Shown here: positions 32,301 through 40,423 of the stretch, one piece after another
Layout: every line of letters starts with the position of its first letter
Position numbering within the stretch: the first letter of the stretch is position 1
Source: CAYYFX01 sp964571855
Lineage (GTDB): Bacteria > ARS69
DNA length: 64,000 nt
Assembly (NCBI GenBank): GCA_964571855.1
Contig: CAZNDO010000006.1
Span: forward strand, 112,654-176,653
Direction: 5' to 3'
Notes under the pieces: generated by a model
The model's database searches: none
Told to the model about the DNA's origin: nothing
The model's input: the letters and a program-made list of their open reading frames with translations, nothing else
Position numbers and translations under genes: made by a program

Positions 32301-32684
32301 GTTCGTGATGAACCACTTCGAGGCCGGCGTCACCGGCGGATCGAACTTGGACCAGTGGCCGAAGGCATCCGTGCCGTTCGGGAACCCGGCCAGCGCGCCC
32401 TGCGTGCCGCGGCTGGGCCAGGTGTTCGCACCACCGGCACCCTCGAAGCACCAGACCTGGCTGGGGCTGTGCGTCGAGTTGGCGGTGTCCTCGGGAGCGC
32501 ACGCCTGGCCGACGTTGATCCACGTCGTGCCGGCGGCGGAACGGAAGAAGAGCGGGACGCCGCTCGAGGCGTCTTCGTCACCGCGCCACTCCCTGGTCGG
32601 CGGGTTCGCTGCAAACGCGCTCGAGGCCGTGAAGAACACGGCGAACGCGGTCAGCAGAACGCCGGCGGAAAGGCGTTTCGTCAT
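29337..32684 (-). CDS. Large secreted protein with C-terminal FlgD/Ig-like (type A sorting) domain
   Basis: 1115 residues. The signal peptide (1-25, ending SAFA) is followed by several beta-sandwich modules, some MAM/lectin-like, with DNV-containing turns (SIDNVKVTF, LIDNVSVGSF). A middle domain starts near NVLLVDDY, reminiscent of a flavodoxin or class I glutamine-amidotransferase-like fold. The last 80 residues match FlgD-Ig/type A sorting domains: TPNPFSENTSIRF, VYNILGQKVRTL, SGIYFYKMV, ending VMLK. Cell-surface or secreted; substrate unknown. It has a strong promoter, a 150-base leader and its own terminator, so it is monocistronic and probably highly expressed. No type IX secretion gene is in the window. 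Confidence 0.85.
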   Translation of the reverse strand: MTKRLSAGVLLTAFAVFFTASSAFAANPPTREWRGDEDASSGVPLFFRSAAGTTWINVGQACAPEDTANSTHSPSQVWCFEGAGGANTWPSRGTQGALAGFPNGTDAFGHWSKFDPPVTPASKWFITNRNVGVGGGSRAAWAACDSAGVNTGCTDLAFWIFKEGYGDDWNYSLVLDIPGANQSDTSFVRFDIRYDSECNYDYAYLEYLNDTTGQWVRAQDASGRQAIFNAVSGNLDSGHGGTGRACGTDYFFHSDQFPGTTPYYGNSTWMTGVTFPIPPQVGAAALQLRWRAFSDGAWSDADGSGDTDGLVSIDNVKVTFKAAPADSVRDTFESNPQGLNFNNPSTFGSLTFAQWLPQPIDGQTYDGWHLEFDPKYTNKGNTCTFSNDWMWSAKPASGPIPVSGFSYYLVTPKIYSNGWTGGVMEYSGYMCCPDNLNDYTNTHMRYYNSATGSWSLWNDFDGFITFAGCDFWNMNNTESLTPFLGAEVDSVQMAFEMLDVDAPGDFQWGLHGSVTFLIDNVSVGSFDGSATVFTARNIDIFSDTFSRVDPAHTPQMPNSSEGNWIGNGGTAQLAQGDSLAVQIDDVDGVTASNVRIYWRVGTGTPPTFGSWSNKLMVLSSPNATSATDEGTYRTVIGNTTTEDASANEAGSLGNPAKDPIWNAGQTVEYYVKVTDNGANVAVWPGAADDTPTPVFFRFQILPFNRTVGGGVNVLLVDDYTRADLDFQNSSGFQATGGAGFGNFTSPVNEQSEDMVERALVLMYGGSEDLNNNGIYGAPKWDIYNVQGGGTSAQREPRIISDVAEGLGGVANDVGVPNYEAVIWLNGTFDAYSYADTTRLELQSFLDNGGKLFSTGDDVAYFLGVGGNNADSTIGFLGNYLGVNFPSATDDLTADKVLNVVGSAGTSLAGVTVGLYGECPGIRKTFDKLTLNPTVPGVRVATVLATYQAGDAATNNRPAIIKNVRVVGGGVAVHCGFGIEALVSDMARACLLNRVFVTDFGLPATSFTGCINSGTDAPVVANGRFGFDLAQATPNPFSENTSIRFSVPNRTHVSIEVYNILGQKVRTLVDETLEGNSYVRDWDGRADGGAKVSSGIYFYKMVAGDFAATRKAVMLK

Positions 32685-32839
32685 TTGCGCAGACCCCCTG
32701 AAGGCTTTGCAGCACAGGATCAAGATGAAGAGTTCGGGGTAGAAGGGACCGTCACCTGGCTCCCTCCACGGTTGACGAAAGGTCGCGCACCTCCTTCCCT
32801 GGTGTGTAAAGCCGGGTTGGGACAGCACTTCGAGAGCCA

Positions 32840-32868
32840 ACTCTAGCAAACGGACCCGAGCGCGTCAA
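32840..32868 (-). promoter_or_regulatory. Promoter of the FlgD-tailed protein gene
   Basis: TTGACG (32863-32868), 17 bases, TAGAGT (32840-32845) preceded by TTGC, on the minus strand. One of the best matches in the window; the implied leader is about 150 bases. Confidence 0.7.
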
Positions 32869-32966
32869 TCACGGGGGCGGTTCGGGGGCCCATGGAGGGC
32901 GCCCGCGGGCGCGCGCCGGACCGCTCCGGGCGCCCCGCGCGGAGTTCGTCGGGCGAAGACCCTAGC

Positions 32967-33650
32967 TCACAGGGAATGGGATCTTCCGACGAGCTCCATG
33001 AACTCCGTCCGGGTCTTGGGGTCGTCCCGGAACGAGCCCAGGAGGCAACTGGTCACCGCGAGGCTGTTCTGCTTCTCCACCCCCCGCATCATCATGCACA
33101 GGTGCCGGGCCTCGATGACCACACCCACGCCTCTCGGCTCCAGGATGTCCTGGATGGCCTCGGCGATCTGGGTGGTGAGCCGCTCCTGCACCTGCAGCCG
33201 GCGGGCGAAGACGTCCGCCACCCGCGCGAGCTTCGACAGACCCACGATCCGGCCGGCCGGCAGGTAGGCCACGTGGCACTTGCCGAAGAACGGAAGCAGG
33301 TGGTGCTCGCAAAGGCTGTAGATCTCGATCTCCCGCACCATCACCATGTCGTCGCACGCCTCGTCGAAGAGAGCGCCGCGCAGGATGGCACGGGGATCCT
33401 GGCCGTACCCCGAGGTGAGGTGCGCCCACGCCCGGGCAACCCTCTCCGGGGTGAGCCTCAAACCGTCCCGCCGGGGATCCTCCCCGATCGCCTCGAGGAT
33501 GGACTGCACGGCGGCCACGATCCGCGGGTCGCCCGGGGACTTCGCCGGGACGGGACCGGCCGGTCCGGCGCGACCCGCTTGCAGCGGCGGGCGACGCGAC
33601 CGGGCGGGGCCGCGCACCGGCCGCTTCCTCCCGGACTCCTTCCCCGTCAT
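32967..33650 (-). CDS. folE: GTP cyclohydrolase I
   Basis: 227 residues. Catalyses GTP to 7,8-dihydroneopterin triphosphate, the entry to folate and other pterins. Zinc ligands occur in SLCEHHLLPF and the later RHLCMMMRG; the KLARVADVFARRLQVQERLT helix is characteristic. The first 40 residues are a basic Pro/Ala/Arg-rich extension not found in short FolE proteins. The ATG at 33650 overlaps the stop of the XRE regulator gene (ATGA), so the two are co-translated. Confidence 0.96.
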   Translation of the reverse strand: MTGKESGRKRPVRGPARSRRPPLQAGRAGPAGPVPAKSPGDPRIVAAVQSILEAIGEDPRRDGLRLTPERVARAWAHLTSGYGQDPRAILRGALFDEACDDMVMVREIEIYSLCEHHLLPFFGKCHVAYLPAGRIVGLSKLARVADVFARRLQVQERLTTQIAEAIQDILEPRGVGVVIEARHLCMMMRGVEKQNSLAVTSCLLGSFRDDPKTRTEFMELVGRSHSL

Positions 33651-34339
33651 TTTCCGCGACCGGACGCCGCCCCGCGCGCCGACCCGAGGCCCGCGACCTC
33701 CGGCTCGGCCTCCGCCTGCGCCCGCAGGCGATCCGGATCCAGGCGCGGGGCGTAGGCGGAGACCACGCGCGCGCCGCGACGGGCGGCGAGGCGCTCCGGG
33801 CCCGGGCGCGACAGCGAGCGGCAGTCCCCGGCCTCGAGCTCCGCGGCGGGCGCCCCGCCCACGACGGCCACGCGGCCCTCGAGCACGACGTGGCACTCCA
33901 GGTCCGACTCCCCGGACTCGCGGCCGAAGACCTGCGGCTCCGTGAACTCGCGAAGCACCAGGGAGAACGCCGGCTCGTCGTACAGCCCGCGGGCCACGAA
34001 GCCCGCGCCCTCCACCACCACCGGGACCGCGGCGCCGGAGCCATCCTCCCCGCGCGACTCCCCTTCCACGGCCATGATCAGCGTGCGGAGGAGGTCCAGC
34101 TTCTCCGATGCCGAGAGCCGACCCTCGTTGCCGCGGGTCTCCGCCTCTCGCACGAGGACGGACATGTCGATGCCGAGCACCTGCGCGATGCGGCGCGTGA
34201 CCTTGAGGCTGGGCACGCGCTGGTTCGCCTCGATCTGGCTGATGTACGCGGGCGCCACCTGCACCTTGCGCGCGAGAGCGGTCTGCGTGAGCCCGCGCAG
34301 GTTCCGGTAGAAGCGGATGTTCTCGCCGATCTTCTTCAT
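33647..34339 (-). CDS. XRE-family transcriptional regulator with cupin-like C-domain
   Basis: 230 residues. The N-terminal helix-turn-helix (about 4-60) reads IRFYRNLRGLTQTALARKVQ...YISQIEANQRVPSL. A charged linker leads to a cupin-like beta domain (about 105-200; SDLECHVVLEGRVAVVGG, LEAGDCRSL), the common sensory part of such regulators. The tail is low-complexity. GGGAGG lies nine bases before the ATG at 34339. A TTGACG box lies at 34419-34424, but no matching -10 is convincing. It overlaps folE, so it may regulate pterin synthesis or simply share the transcript. Confidence 0.82.
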   Translation of the reverse strand: MKKIGENIRFYRNLRGLTQTALARKVQVAPAYISQIEANQRVPSLKVTRRIAQVLGIDMSVLVREAETRGNEGRLSASEKLDLLRTLIMAVEGESRGEDGSGAAVPVVVEGAGFVARGLYDEPAFSLVLREFTEPQVFGRESGESDLECHVVLEGRVAVVGGAPAAELEAGDCRSLSRPGPERLAARRGARVVSAYAPRLDPDRLRAQAEAEPEVAGLGSARGAASGRGK

Positions 34340-34447
34340 CGCCCGATCCTCCCCCGCGTGCCGCGCGCCCGCCGGCCGGCGCACACCCGTCGGCCAGGGA
34401 AGGGCAAAAGCGGGGCACCGTCAAGCCGGATCCCCCGCGGGCGCCGC

Positions 34448-35548
34448 TCAGCGACCGAAGCTCACCCCGATGGACTCCGCGCCGCGGACCTCCTGGCCCT
34501 CCGGATCGACCAGCTTGGGCTTCCCGATGATCTCCGCGAGCGCCACGCTGGTCAGCTCGTCGCCGCGGATCGCCACCATCTCGCCGAGCCGCCTCGCCTC
34601 CACCAGGTCCACCGCGCCCACGCCGAACCGCGTGCCGAGCATGCGATCCATGGTGGTCGGGCTTCCGCCGCGCTGCACGTGGCCCAGCACGGTGACGCGG
34701 CACTCCACGCGCGCGCGCCGCTCGATCTCCGCGGCCACCGCCGCGCCCACGCCGCCGAGCCTCTCGAACCCCGTGGCGCTGTGCTCCGCCGTGACCGCGA
34801 CGGTCTTGCCGCCTCCCTTCAACCGCGCGCCCTCCGCCGCCACGACCAGCGAGAACCGCGCCCCGCGCGCCTCGCGCGACGCGATCGACCGGCAGACGGA
34901 GTCCATGTCGTACGGGATCTCCGGGAGGAGGATCACGTCGCCGCCGCCGGACACGCCCGCGCGCAGCGCGATCCACCCGGCGTCGCGTCCCATCACCTCG
35001 ATCACCATCACGCGCTGGTGGCTGGCCGCGGTGGTGTGCAGCCGGTCGATCGCCTCCATCGCGGTCTGGCACGCGGTGTTGAACCCGAAGGTGACGTCCG
35101 TGCCCGCGACATCGTTGTCGATGGTCTTCGGGATGCCGACCACGGGCACGCCCTTCTCGTGCAGCTTCGCCGCGATGCCGAGCGAGCCGTCCCCGCCGAT
35201 CACCACCAGCGCATCGAGACCGAGCGTGTCGACCTTCTGCACCACCTCGTCCGACCGGTCCACGCGCGGCGCCCCGGGCTCCGCGCTCGCCGGGAAGGAG
35301 AACGGGTTGCCGCGGTTGCTGCAGCCGAGCACCGTGCCACCCGTCTGCAGGATCCCCCGCACGTGGTCCATCGTCATGGGCCGGATGCCCTCGCGGCCGT
35401 AGAAGCCCTCGAAGCCGTCCTCCACGCCGAGCACTTCCCAGCCGCGGCCGATGGCGGACTTCACCACCGCCCGGACGACCGCGTTCAGTCCCGGGGCGTC
35501 CCCCCCGCCGGTGAGCACCGCGATGCGCGGGCGTCCGCGGGGGCTCAC
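34448..35548 (-). CDS. pfkA: 6-phosphofructokinase
   Basis: 366 residues. Phosphorylates fructose-6-phosphate at C1, the committed step of glycolysis. Motifs: VLTGGGDAPGLN, VVIGGDGSLG (Gly121, equivalent to E. coli Gly104, typical of ATP use), GIPKTIDNDVAGTD (Lys141, equivalent to position 124, as in many PPi and group III enzymes) and EVMGRDAGWIA. The phosphoryl donor is therefore probably ATP but not certain. The GTG start at 35548 overlaps the upstream UPF0158 stop, so they form one operon. Confidence 0.95.
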   Translation of the reverse strand: MSPRGRPRIAVLTGGGDAPGLNAVVRAVVKSAIGRGWEVLGVEDGFEGFYGREGIRPMTMDHVRGILQTGGTVLGCSNRGNPFSFPASAEPGAPRVDRSDEVVQKVDTLGLDALVVIGGDGSLGIAAKLHEKGVPVVGIPKTIDNDVAGTDVTFGFNTACQTAMEAIDRLHTTAASHQRVMVIEVMGRDAGWIALRAGVSGGGDVILLPEIPYDMDSVCRSIASREARGARFSLVVAAEGARLKGGGKTVAVTAEHSATGFERLGGVGAAVAAEIERRARVECRVTVLGHVQRGGSPTTMDRMLGTRFGVGAVDLVEARRLGEMVAIRGDELTSVALAEIIGKPKLVDPEGQEVRGAESIGVSFGR

Positions 35549-35991
35549 GACGAGGCCCCTTCGCCGACGCCGGCCGGCATCCCGAGCCCGTGCGCCGCGA
35601 GGAACGCCTCGAGCCGCTCACGGGACCTCCGTCTCCGCAAGGAAAGCCAATCCGCGCGCGCGTCCGGGTACCGCATCAGCTCCTCGCGGAAGTCGCGCAG
35701 CGAGCCGCGCCGCTCCAGCGCCCCGAACAGGGCCTCCCGCGTCTCCTCCTCCGCCACGCGTTCCACGAAGTCCTCCGCCTCCTCGTAGGCCTCGCGCGGC
35801 GACGGCGACGGGATCCGCAGCCACTCCGCGCCGGCGACGTCCTCGTACCGCTGCCGGGTCTCATCCGTGGCCTGCGAAAAGACGAAAGTCCATAGGGATC
35901 CCGTGGCGGTCTCGAGGAAGTGCTCCCGGTCGGGGTCCGAGTCGTCGAGCGCCCGGGAGAGCGCCGGCAGGTCGAGCTTCGAGAGGTCCAT
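35545..35991 (-). CDS. UPF0158 family protein
   Basis: 148 residues, acidic and helix-rich. The sequence DLPALSRALDDSDPDREHFLETATGSLWTF and YPDARADWLSLRRRRSRERLEAFLAAHG matches the UPF0158 family, whose function is unknown. I chose the ATG at 35991 because CGGAG sits five bases before it; a GTG two codons upstream is possible. The stop overlaps the pfkA start, and a TTGACC/TAGCAT promoter lies 46 bases upstream. Confidence 0.8.
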   Translation of the reverse strand: MDLSKLDLPALSRALDDSDPDREHFLETATGSLWTFVFSQATDETRQRYEDVAGAEWLRIPSPSPREAYEEAEDFVERVAEEETREALFGALERRGSLRDFREELMRYPDARADWLSLRRRRSRERLEAFLAAHGLGMPAGVGEGASS

Positions 35992-36036
35992 GGACACTCC
36001 GGGTACCGCGTGGAAAGATGCGCCGGACGGGGCGGC

Positions 36037-36065
36037 ATGCTATCCCGGCCCCCGGGGTCGGTCAA
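36037..36065 (-). promoter_or_regulatory. Promoter of the UPF0158-pfkA operon
   Basis: TTGACC (36060-36065), 17 bases, TAGCAT (36037-36042) on the minus strand. Confidence 0.6.
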
Positions 36066-36090
36066 CGCCGCAGGGCGCGTGGAGGTGCTC

Positions 36091-37008
36091 GTGACGCCGG
36101 ACACGTCCTCGCCCGGAGCGGGCGACGCACGATCCGGCGGCGATCCCCCGCGGCTGGGCCTCGCCCTCTCGGGCGGCATCGCGAAGGTCGTCGCGCACAT
36201 CGGGATCCTGCGCGCGTTCGACGAGGCGGGGCTCCGCGTCGACGCGGTGGCCGCGTCCAGCGGCGGCGCGATCATCGGCGCCTTCTACGCCGCCGGCATC
36301 CCGTTGCCGGAGATGGAGAAGCTGGCGGCGGAGATCTCCTGGCGGAAGCTCACGCGCGTGGGCATCCCGCGCATGGGCCTGCTGTCGAACGACAAGATGG
36401 AGCGATTCCTGGTGGACCGCCTGGGCGATCTCCGCTTCGAGGACCTGCGCATCCCGCTCGCGGTCGTCGGCGCGGACCTCTCCACCGGGCGCAAGGCGGT
36501 GTTCACGCGCGGCCCCCTCGCGCCGGCGATCCGCGGCAGCTGCTCCATCCCGCAGCTCTTCCCGCCGGTGTCCATCGACGGGCACCTCATCGCCGACGGC
36601 GGCCTCGTGGAGTATCTCCCGGTGCAGACGCTCGCCGAACTCGGCTGCGACCTGCGCGTGGGCGTGAACCTCGGCGGCGTCCGGAACTGGCACCTGCGCG
36701 ACCCGAAGAACCTGCTCGAGGTCGCGTTGCGCGTGATCGGTTTCGTGTCGCAGCAGAACGCGCGGGAGTCCGAGGCGCTCGCCGACCACGTGGTCCGCCC
36801 GGATCTCGCCGAGTTCGGCCCCTACGATCTCGACCGCGCCGACGAGCTCATCCGCGTCGGCTACGAGTACGGACGGCGCTCCGCCCCGATCGTCCGCGCG
36901 CTGCTGGAGGAGCGCGGCGCCGCGGAGCCCGAGGAGGGCGACTGGACGCGCATGGTCCGCTGGCTCAAGGACCACTCCCCCCTGGCCGCGTTCCGGAGGC
37001 CGACGTGA
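36091..37008 (+). CDS. Patatin-like phospholipase
   Basis: 305 residues. A patatin/RssA-type lipid acyl hydrolase: the glycine-rich oxyanion motif LALSGGIAKVVAHIGIL (residues 24-40), nucleophile Ser57 in ASSGGAIIG (the usual GxSxG has Ala in first place) and Asp169 in IADGGLVEYLP. I chose the GTG at 36091 because GGAGG lies exactly five bases upstream; earlier ATG codons lack a site. The stop overlaps the thiolase start (GTGA), so it may feed fatty acids released from membrane lipids into the oxidation enzymes encoded next. Confidence 0.9.
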   Translation: MTPDTSSPGAGDARSGGDPPRLGLALSGGIAKVVAHIGILRAFDEAGLRVDAVAASSGGAIIGAFYAAGIPLPEMEKLAAEISWRKLTRVGIPRMGLLSNDKMERFLVDRLGDLRFEDLRIPLAVVGADLSTGRKAVFTRGPLAPAIRGSCSIPQLFPPVSIDGHLIADGGLVEYLPVQTLAELGCDLRVGVNLGGVRNWHLRDPKNLLEVALRVIGFVSQQNARESEALADHVVRPDLAEFGPYDLDRADELIRVGYEYGRRSAPIVRALLEERGAAEPEEGDWTRMVRWLKDHSPLAAFRRPT

Positions 37009-38297
37009 CACCCGTCCCCGTGATCCTGGGCGCCGTGCGCACGCCGATGGTCCGGGCGGGCGAGGACCTCCGCGGCGTCCCGGCGAAGGAGCTCGCGCGC
37101 CGGGTCCTGCGCGAGGTGCTGGACCGCACGGGCGTGGACGGCGCCGAGGTGGACGAGGTCATCCTGGGCAACGCCGGAACGCCCCCCGATGCGCCGAACC
37201 TCGCGCGCGTGGCCGGGCTGCTCGCGGGCGTCCCGGAGCACGTGCCCGGGCTCACCGTGCACCGCAACTGCGCGTCCGGACTGGAGGCGGTGATCCTCGC
37301 CGCGGAGAAGATCCGCGCCGGCACCGCCGAGGTCGTGCTGTGCGGCGGCGCGGAGAGCATGAGCCGCCTTCCCATGCAGCTGCCGCCGGAGGCGAACCCG
37401 TTCTTCGTGCGGCTCGCGCGCGCGAAGGGCGCCTGGGCGAAGCTGCGCACGCTCGCGACCGCGCGTCCGCGCGAGCTGGCCCCGCGTTCCGCCCTGCTCG
37501 AAGGGCTCACGGATCCCGTGTGCGGGCTCGACATGGGACAGACCGCGGAGCGGCTGGCGCGCGAGTTCGGGATCGATCGCGAGCGGCAGGACGCGTTCGC
37601 GCTGGAGAGCCACCGCCGCGCCGTCGCGGCGCGCGGCGCCGGGCGCTTCGACGCGGAGATCGCCCCGGTGTTCGTCTCGCCGGAGTTCGCCGGCGCCGTC
37701 GCCGCGGACGTGGGCCCCCGGGAGGGCCAGTCCCTGGAGGCGCTCGCCCGGCTGCGCCCGGTCTTCGAGCGGCGCGACGGCACGGTCACCGCGGGGAACT
37801 CCTGCCAGGTCACGGACGGCGCGGCCGCCGTGCTCGTGGCGTCGGAGGAGTGGGCCGCGCGCCGCGGCCGCCGCGCGCGCGCCCGCATCCTCGGGGAGGC
37901 CACGGTCGGGCTGGCCCCCGCCCGCATGGGGCTCGGACCGGCACTGGCCATCCCGCGCGCGCTCGATCGCGCGGGCGTCCCGTTCGAGGCGGTCGGGCGC
38001 TTCGAGATCAATGAGGCGTTCGCCGCCCAGGTGCTGGCGTGCCTGGAGGCGCTCGCCTCCGACGCCTTCGCGCAGGAGGAGCTCGGCCGCACGCGCGCGG
38101 TCGGCGTGCTCCCCGCGGACAAGCTGAACGTGAACGGCGGGGCGATCGCGCTGGGCCATCCCATCGGGGCCACCGGGGCGCGGATCGTCACCACGCTCGT
38201 GCACGAGCTGGCCCGCTCCGGCGAACGCTACGGCGTGGCCAGCCTCTGCGTGGGCGGCGGGCAGGGCTCGGCGATCGTGCTGGAGCGGGCCGCGTGA
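37005..38297 (+). CDS. fadA: Acetyl-CoA acyltransferase (thiolase)
   Basis: 430 residues. Cleaves 3-ketoacyl-CoA in the last step of beta-oxidation. Nucleophile Cys89 in HRNCASGLEA; C-terminal catalytic motifs NVNGGAIALGHPIGATGARI and LCVGGGQGSA. GTG at 37005 overlaps the patatin stop, and its own stop overlaps the FadB-like start. The three-gene order points to a degradative 3-ketoacyl-CoA thiolase rather than a biosynthetic one. Confidence 0.92.
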   Translation: MTPVPVILGAVRTPMVRAGEDLRGVPAKELARRVLREVLDRTGVDGAEVDEVILGNAGTPPDAPNLARVAGLLAGVPEHVPGLTVHRNCASGLEAVILAAEKIRAGTAEVVLCGGAESMSRLPMQLPPEANPFFVRLARAKGAWAKLRTLATARPRELAPRSALLEGLTDPVCGLDMGQTAERLAREFGIDRERQDAFALESHRRAVAARGAGRFDAEIAPVFVSPEFAGAVAADVGPREGQSLEALARLRPVFERRDGTVTAGNSCQVTDGAAAVLVASEEWAARRGRRARARILGEATVGLAPARMGLGPALAIPRALDRAGVPFEAVGRFEINEAFAAQVLACLEALASDAFAQEELGRTRAVGVLPADKLNVNGGAIALGHPIGATGARIVTTLVHELARSGERYGVASLCVGGGQGSAIVLERAA

Positions 38298-40411
38298 GCG
38301 CGCGGGAGCCCGTGCTGCGCGTCGAGGCGCGCGACGGCGACGTGCTCGCCGTCGTGCTGGACCGCCCGGGCGCGCGCGTGAACCTCATCGACCCGGATTG
38401 GCTGGAGGACATGACCCGCGCCCTGGACCGCGCGGCGCGGGAGAAGCCCCGGGGCCTGCTCCTCGTCTCGGCGAAGCCCGGGCAGTTCATCGCCGGCGCC
38501 GACGTGGAGCTGATCGCGTCCCTGCGCGATGCGGACGAGGCGGCGCGGCGCGCGCGGCAGGGCCAGGACCTGCTCGCCCGGCTGGAGGACCTGCCGTTCC
38601 CCGTGGTGGCCGCCGTGGCCGGCGCGTGCCTGGGAGGCGGGCTGGAGACGGCGCTGGCGTGCCGCGCGATCTTCGCGGCGGACGACGACCGCGTCGTCCT
38701 GGGCCTCCCCGAGGTGCGGCTGGGCATCCTGCCGGGGTTCGGCGGGACGTGGCGGCTGCCGCGGAAGGTCGGCGTCGGCGCGGCGCTGCCGATGCTGCTC
38801 GCGGGGAAGAACATCCGCGCGCGCGCGGCGCTGAGGCTCGGCCTCGTGGACCGGCTCGCCGCGCCGGAGCTTCTCGACGCGATCGCGGTGCGCGCGCTCG
38901 CGGACGGCGTATTCCCGCACGTGCCGCGCCCGGCCGGGCGCCGCCTTGCGGACGCGGCGCTCGCCGCGTGGCCCGGACGCGCGATCCTGAAGGGCGTGAC
39001 GGCCGCGCGCCTCGCGCGCGAGACACGCGGCCGGTACCCCGCGCCGGAGCGGATCCTGGAGCGCACCGTCGGCGGGCTGGGGCAGCCGCGGGCGAAGGCC
39101 ATGGACGCGGAGGCGCGCGCCTTCGGGGAGCTGGCGGTCACGCCGGCGGCGAGGAACCTGCTCTTCCTGTACCGCGGCACCGAGGCGCTGGCGCGGTGGC
39201 CGTGGGCCGGTGCGCCGTCGGACACGGACACCGCATCCCGCCGCGTGGGCGTGGTCGGCGCCGGCACGATGGGCGGCGCGATCGCGGGCGCCTTCGCGGA
39301 GCGCGGCATGGACGTGCGCCTGCGCGACCTCTCGCTGGAGGCGCTGCGCGCGGGCCTCGCGAACGCGGCGGCGCCGCTGAACCGTCGCGTGGCGCGCCGC
39401 GCACTCGCGCCGCGCGACCGCGACGCGATCCTCGCGCGCATCTCCCCCACGTCGGACGAGACCGGCATGGAGCGCGCGGACCTCGTGGTCGAGGCGGTGC
39501 CGGAGGTGCTGGAGCTGAAGCGCCGCATCTTCCGCGACCTCGAGCGTCTCGTTCCGCGCGACGCCGTCCTCGCGACGAACACCTCCTCCATCCCCATCGC
39601 GCGCATCGCCGAGGGCCTCGCCACGGCCGACCGGCTGGTGGGGCTGCACTTCTTCAACCCGGTGCACCGGATGCCGCTCGTGGAGATCATCCCGGGGCCG
39701 AACACGGGCGCGCTCGCCGTGTCGCGCATGGTGGGCCTCGTGCGCCGCCTGCGGAAGACGCCGCTGGTGGTGGCCGACCGCCCCGGCTTCCTGGTGAACC
39801 GCCTGCTGCTGCCCTATCTCAACGAGGCGGCGCGCTGCGTGGAGGAGGGCTGGTCCGTGGACGACGTGGACGGCGCGCTCCTCCGCTTCGGCTTTCCCAT
39901 GGGCCCGCTCGCGGTCATCGACGAGGTGGGGCTGGACGTGGCCGCGAAGGTGGCGGGCGTCCTGTCGAACGCGTTCGGGGAGCGGGCGCGACCCGCGGGC
40001 CTCCTCGCGCGGCTGCTGGAGCGCGGCGCGCGCGGCACCAAGGCGGGCCGCGGGTTCTGGATCGGCCGCGGCCGCAACCGCCGCCCGAACCACGCGGACC
40101 TGTCCGGCCTCGGCCGCGCGAAGGCTCCGGCGGAGGCGGAGATCCGTGCGCGCCTGCTGTCCGGGATGATCAACGAGGCGGCGCGCTGCCTGGACGAGGG
40201 CGTGGTGCAGCACCCGGACCACGTGGACCTGGCCACGGTGCTCGGCACGGGGTTCCCCCCGTTCCGCGGCGGACTGCTCCGGTGGGCGCGCGAGGTCGGC
40301 GAGAGCACGGTGCGCGCGGACCTGGAACGCCTCGCGTCCCGGCACGGCGCACGGTTCGAACCGGCCCCGTCCCTGGCGCGGGTGTTCGAGCGCCCTGCCG
40401 CGCCCGCGTGA
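38294..40411 (+). CDS. fadB: Bifunctional enoyl-CoA hydratase / 3-hydroxyacyl-CoA dehydrogenase
   Basis: 705 residues. The N-terminal crotonase domain (about 1-300) has the oxyanion motif IAGADVELI and both catalytic glutamates (GGGLETAL and LPEVRLGILPGFGGTWRLPR). The C-terminal dehydrogenase has the NAD-binding GVVGAGTMGGAIAGAF (about 314-329) and catalytic His in GLHFFNPVHRMPLVEI, then two 3HCDH helical domains. It performs hydration and NAD-linked oxidation of acyl-CoA intermediates. GTG start overlapping the thiolase stop. The gene ends 12 bases from a convergent gene. Confidence 0.95.
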   Translation: MSAREPVLRVEARDGDVLAVVLDRPGARVNLIDPDWLEDMTRALDRAAREKPRGLLLVSAKPGQFIAGADVELIASLRDADEAARRARQGQDLLARLEDLPFPVVAAVAGACLGGGLETALACRAIFAADDDRVVLGLPEVRLGILPGFGGTWRLPRKVGVGAALPMLLAGKNIRARAALRLGLVDRLAAPELLDAIAVRALADGVFPHVPRPAGRRLADAALAAWPGRAILKGVTAARLARETRGRYPAPERILERTVGGLGQPRAKAMDAEARAFGELAVTPAARNLLFLYRGTEALARWPWAGAPSDTDTASRRVGVVGAGTMGGAIAGAFAERGMDVRLRDLSLEALRAGLANAAAPLNRRVARRALAPRDRDAILARISPTSDETGMERADLVVEAVPEVLELKRRIFRDLERLVPRDAVLATNTSSIPIARIAEGLATADRLVGLHFFNPVHRMPLVEIIPGPNTGALAVSRMVGLVRRLRKTPLVVADRPGFLVNRLLLPYLNEAARCVEEGWSVDDVDGALLRFGFPMGPLAVIDEVGLDVAAKVAGVLSNAFGERARPAGLLARLLERGARGTKAGRGFWIGRGRNRRPNHADLSGLGRAKAPAEAEIRARLLSGMINEAARCLDEGVVQHPDHVDLATVLGTGFPPFRGGLLRWAREVGESTVRADLERLASRHGARFEPAPSLARVFERPAAPA

Positions 40412-40423
40412 CCGGGCGCGCGG

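Noticed and set aside
32824..32839. Sigma-54-like element TGGCTCT-N4-GTGCT (GG-N10-GC) before the FlgD-tailed gene
   Set aside because: A much better TTGACG-N17-TAGAGT promoter overlaps the same place, so the GG-N10-GC match is probably coincidental in GC-rich DNA.
35451..38297. 948-codon plus-strand frame ending with the thiolase
   Set aside because: The first 518 codons are antisense or off-frame to pfkA, UPF0158 and patatin genes; the thiolase starts at the GTG overlapping the patatin stop.
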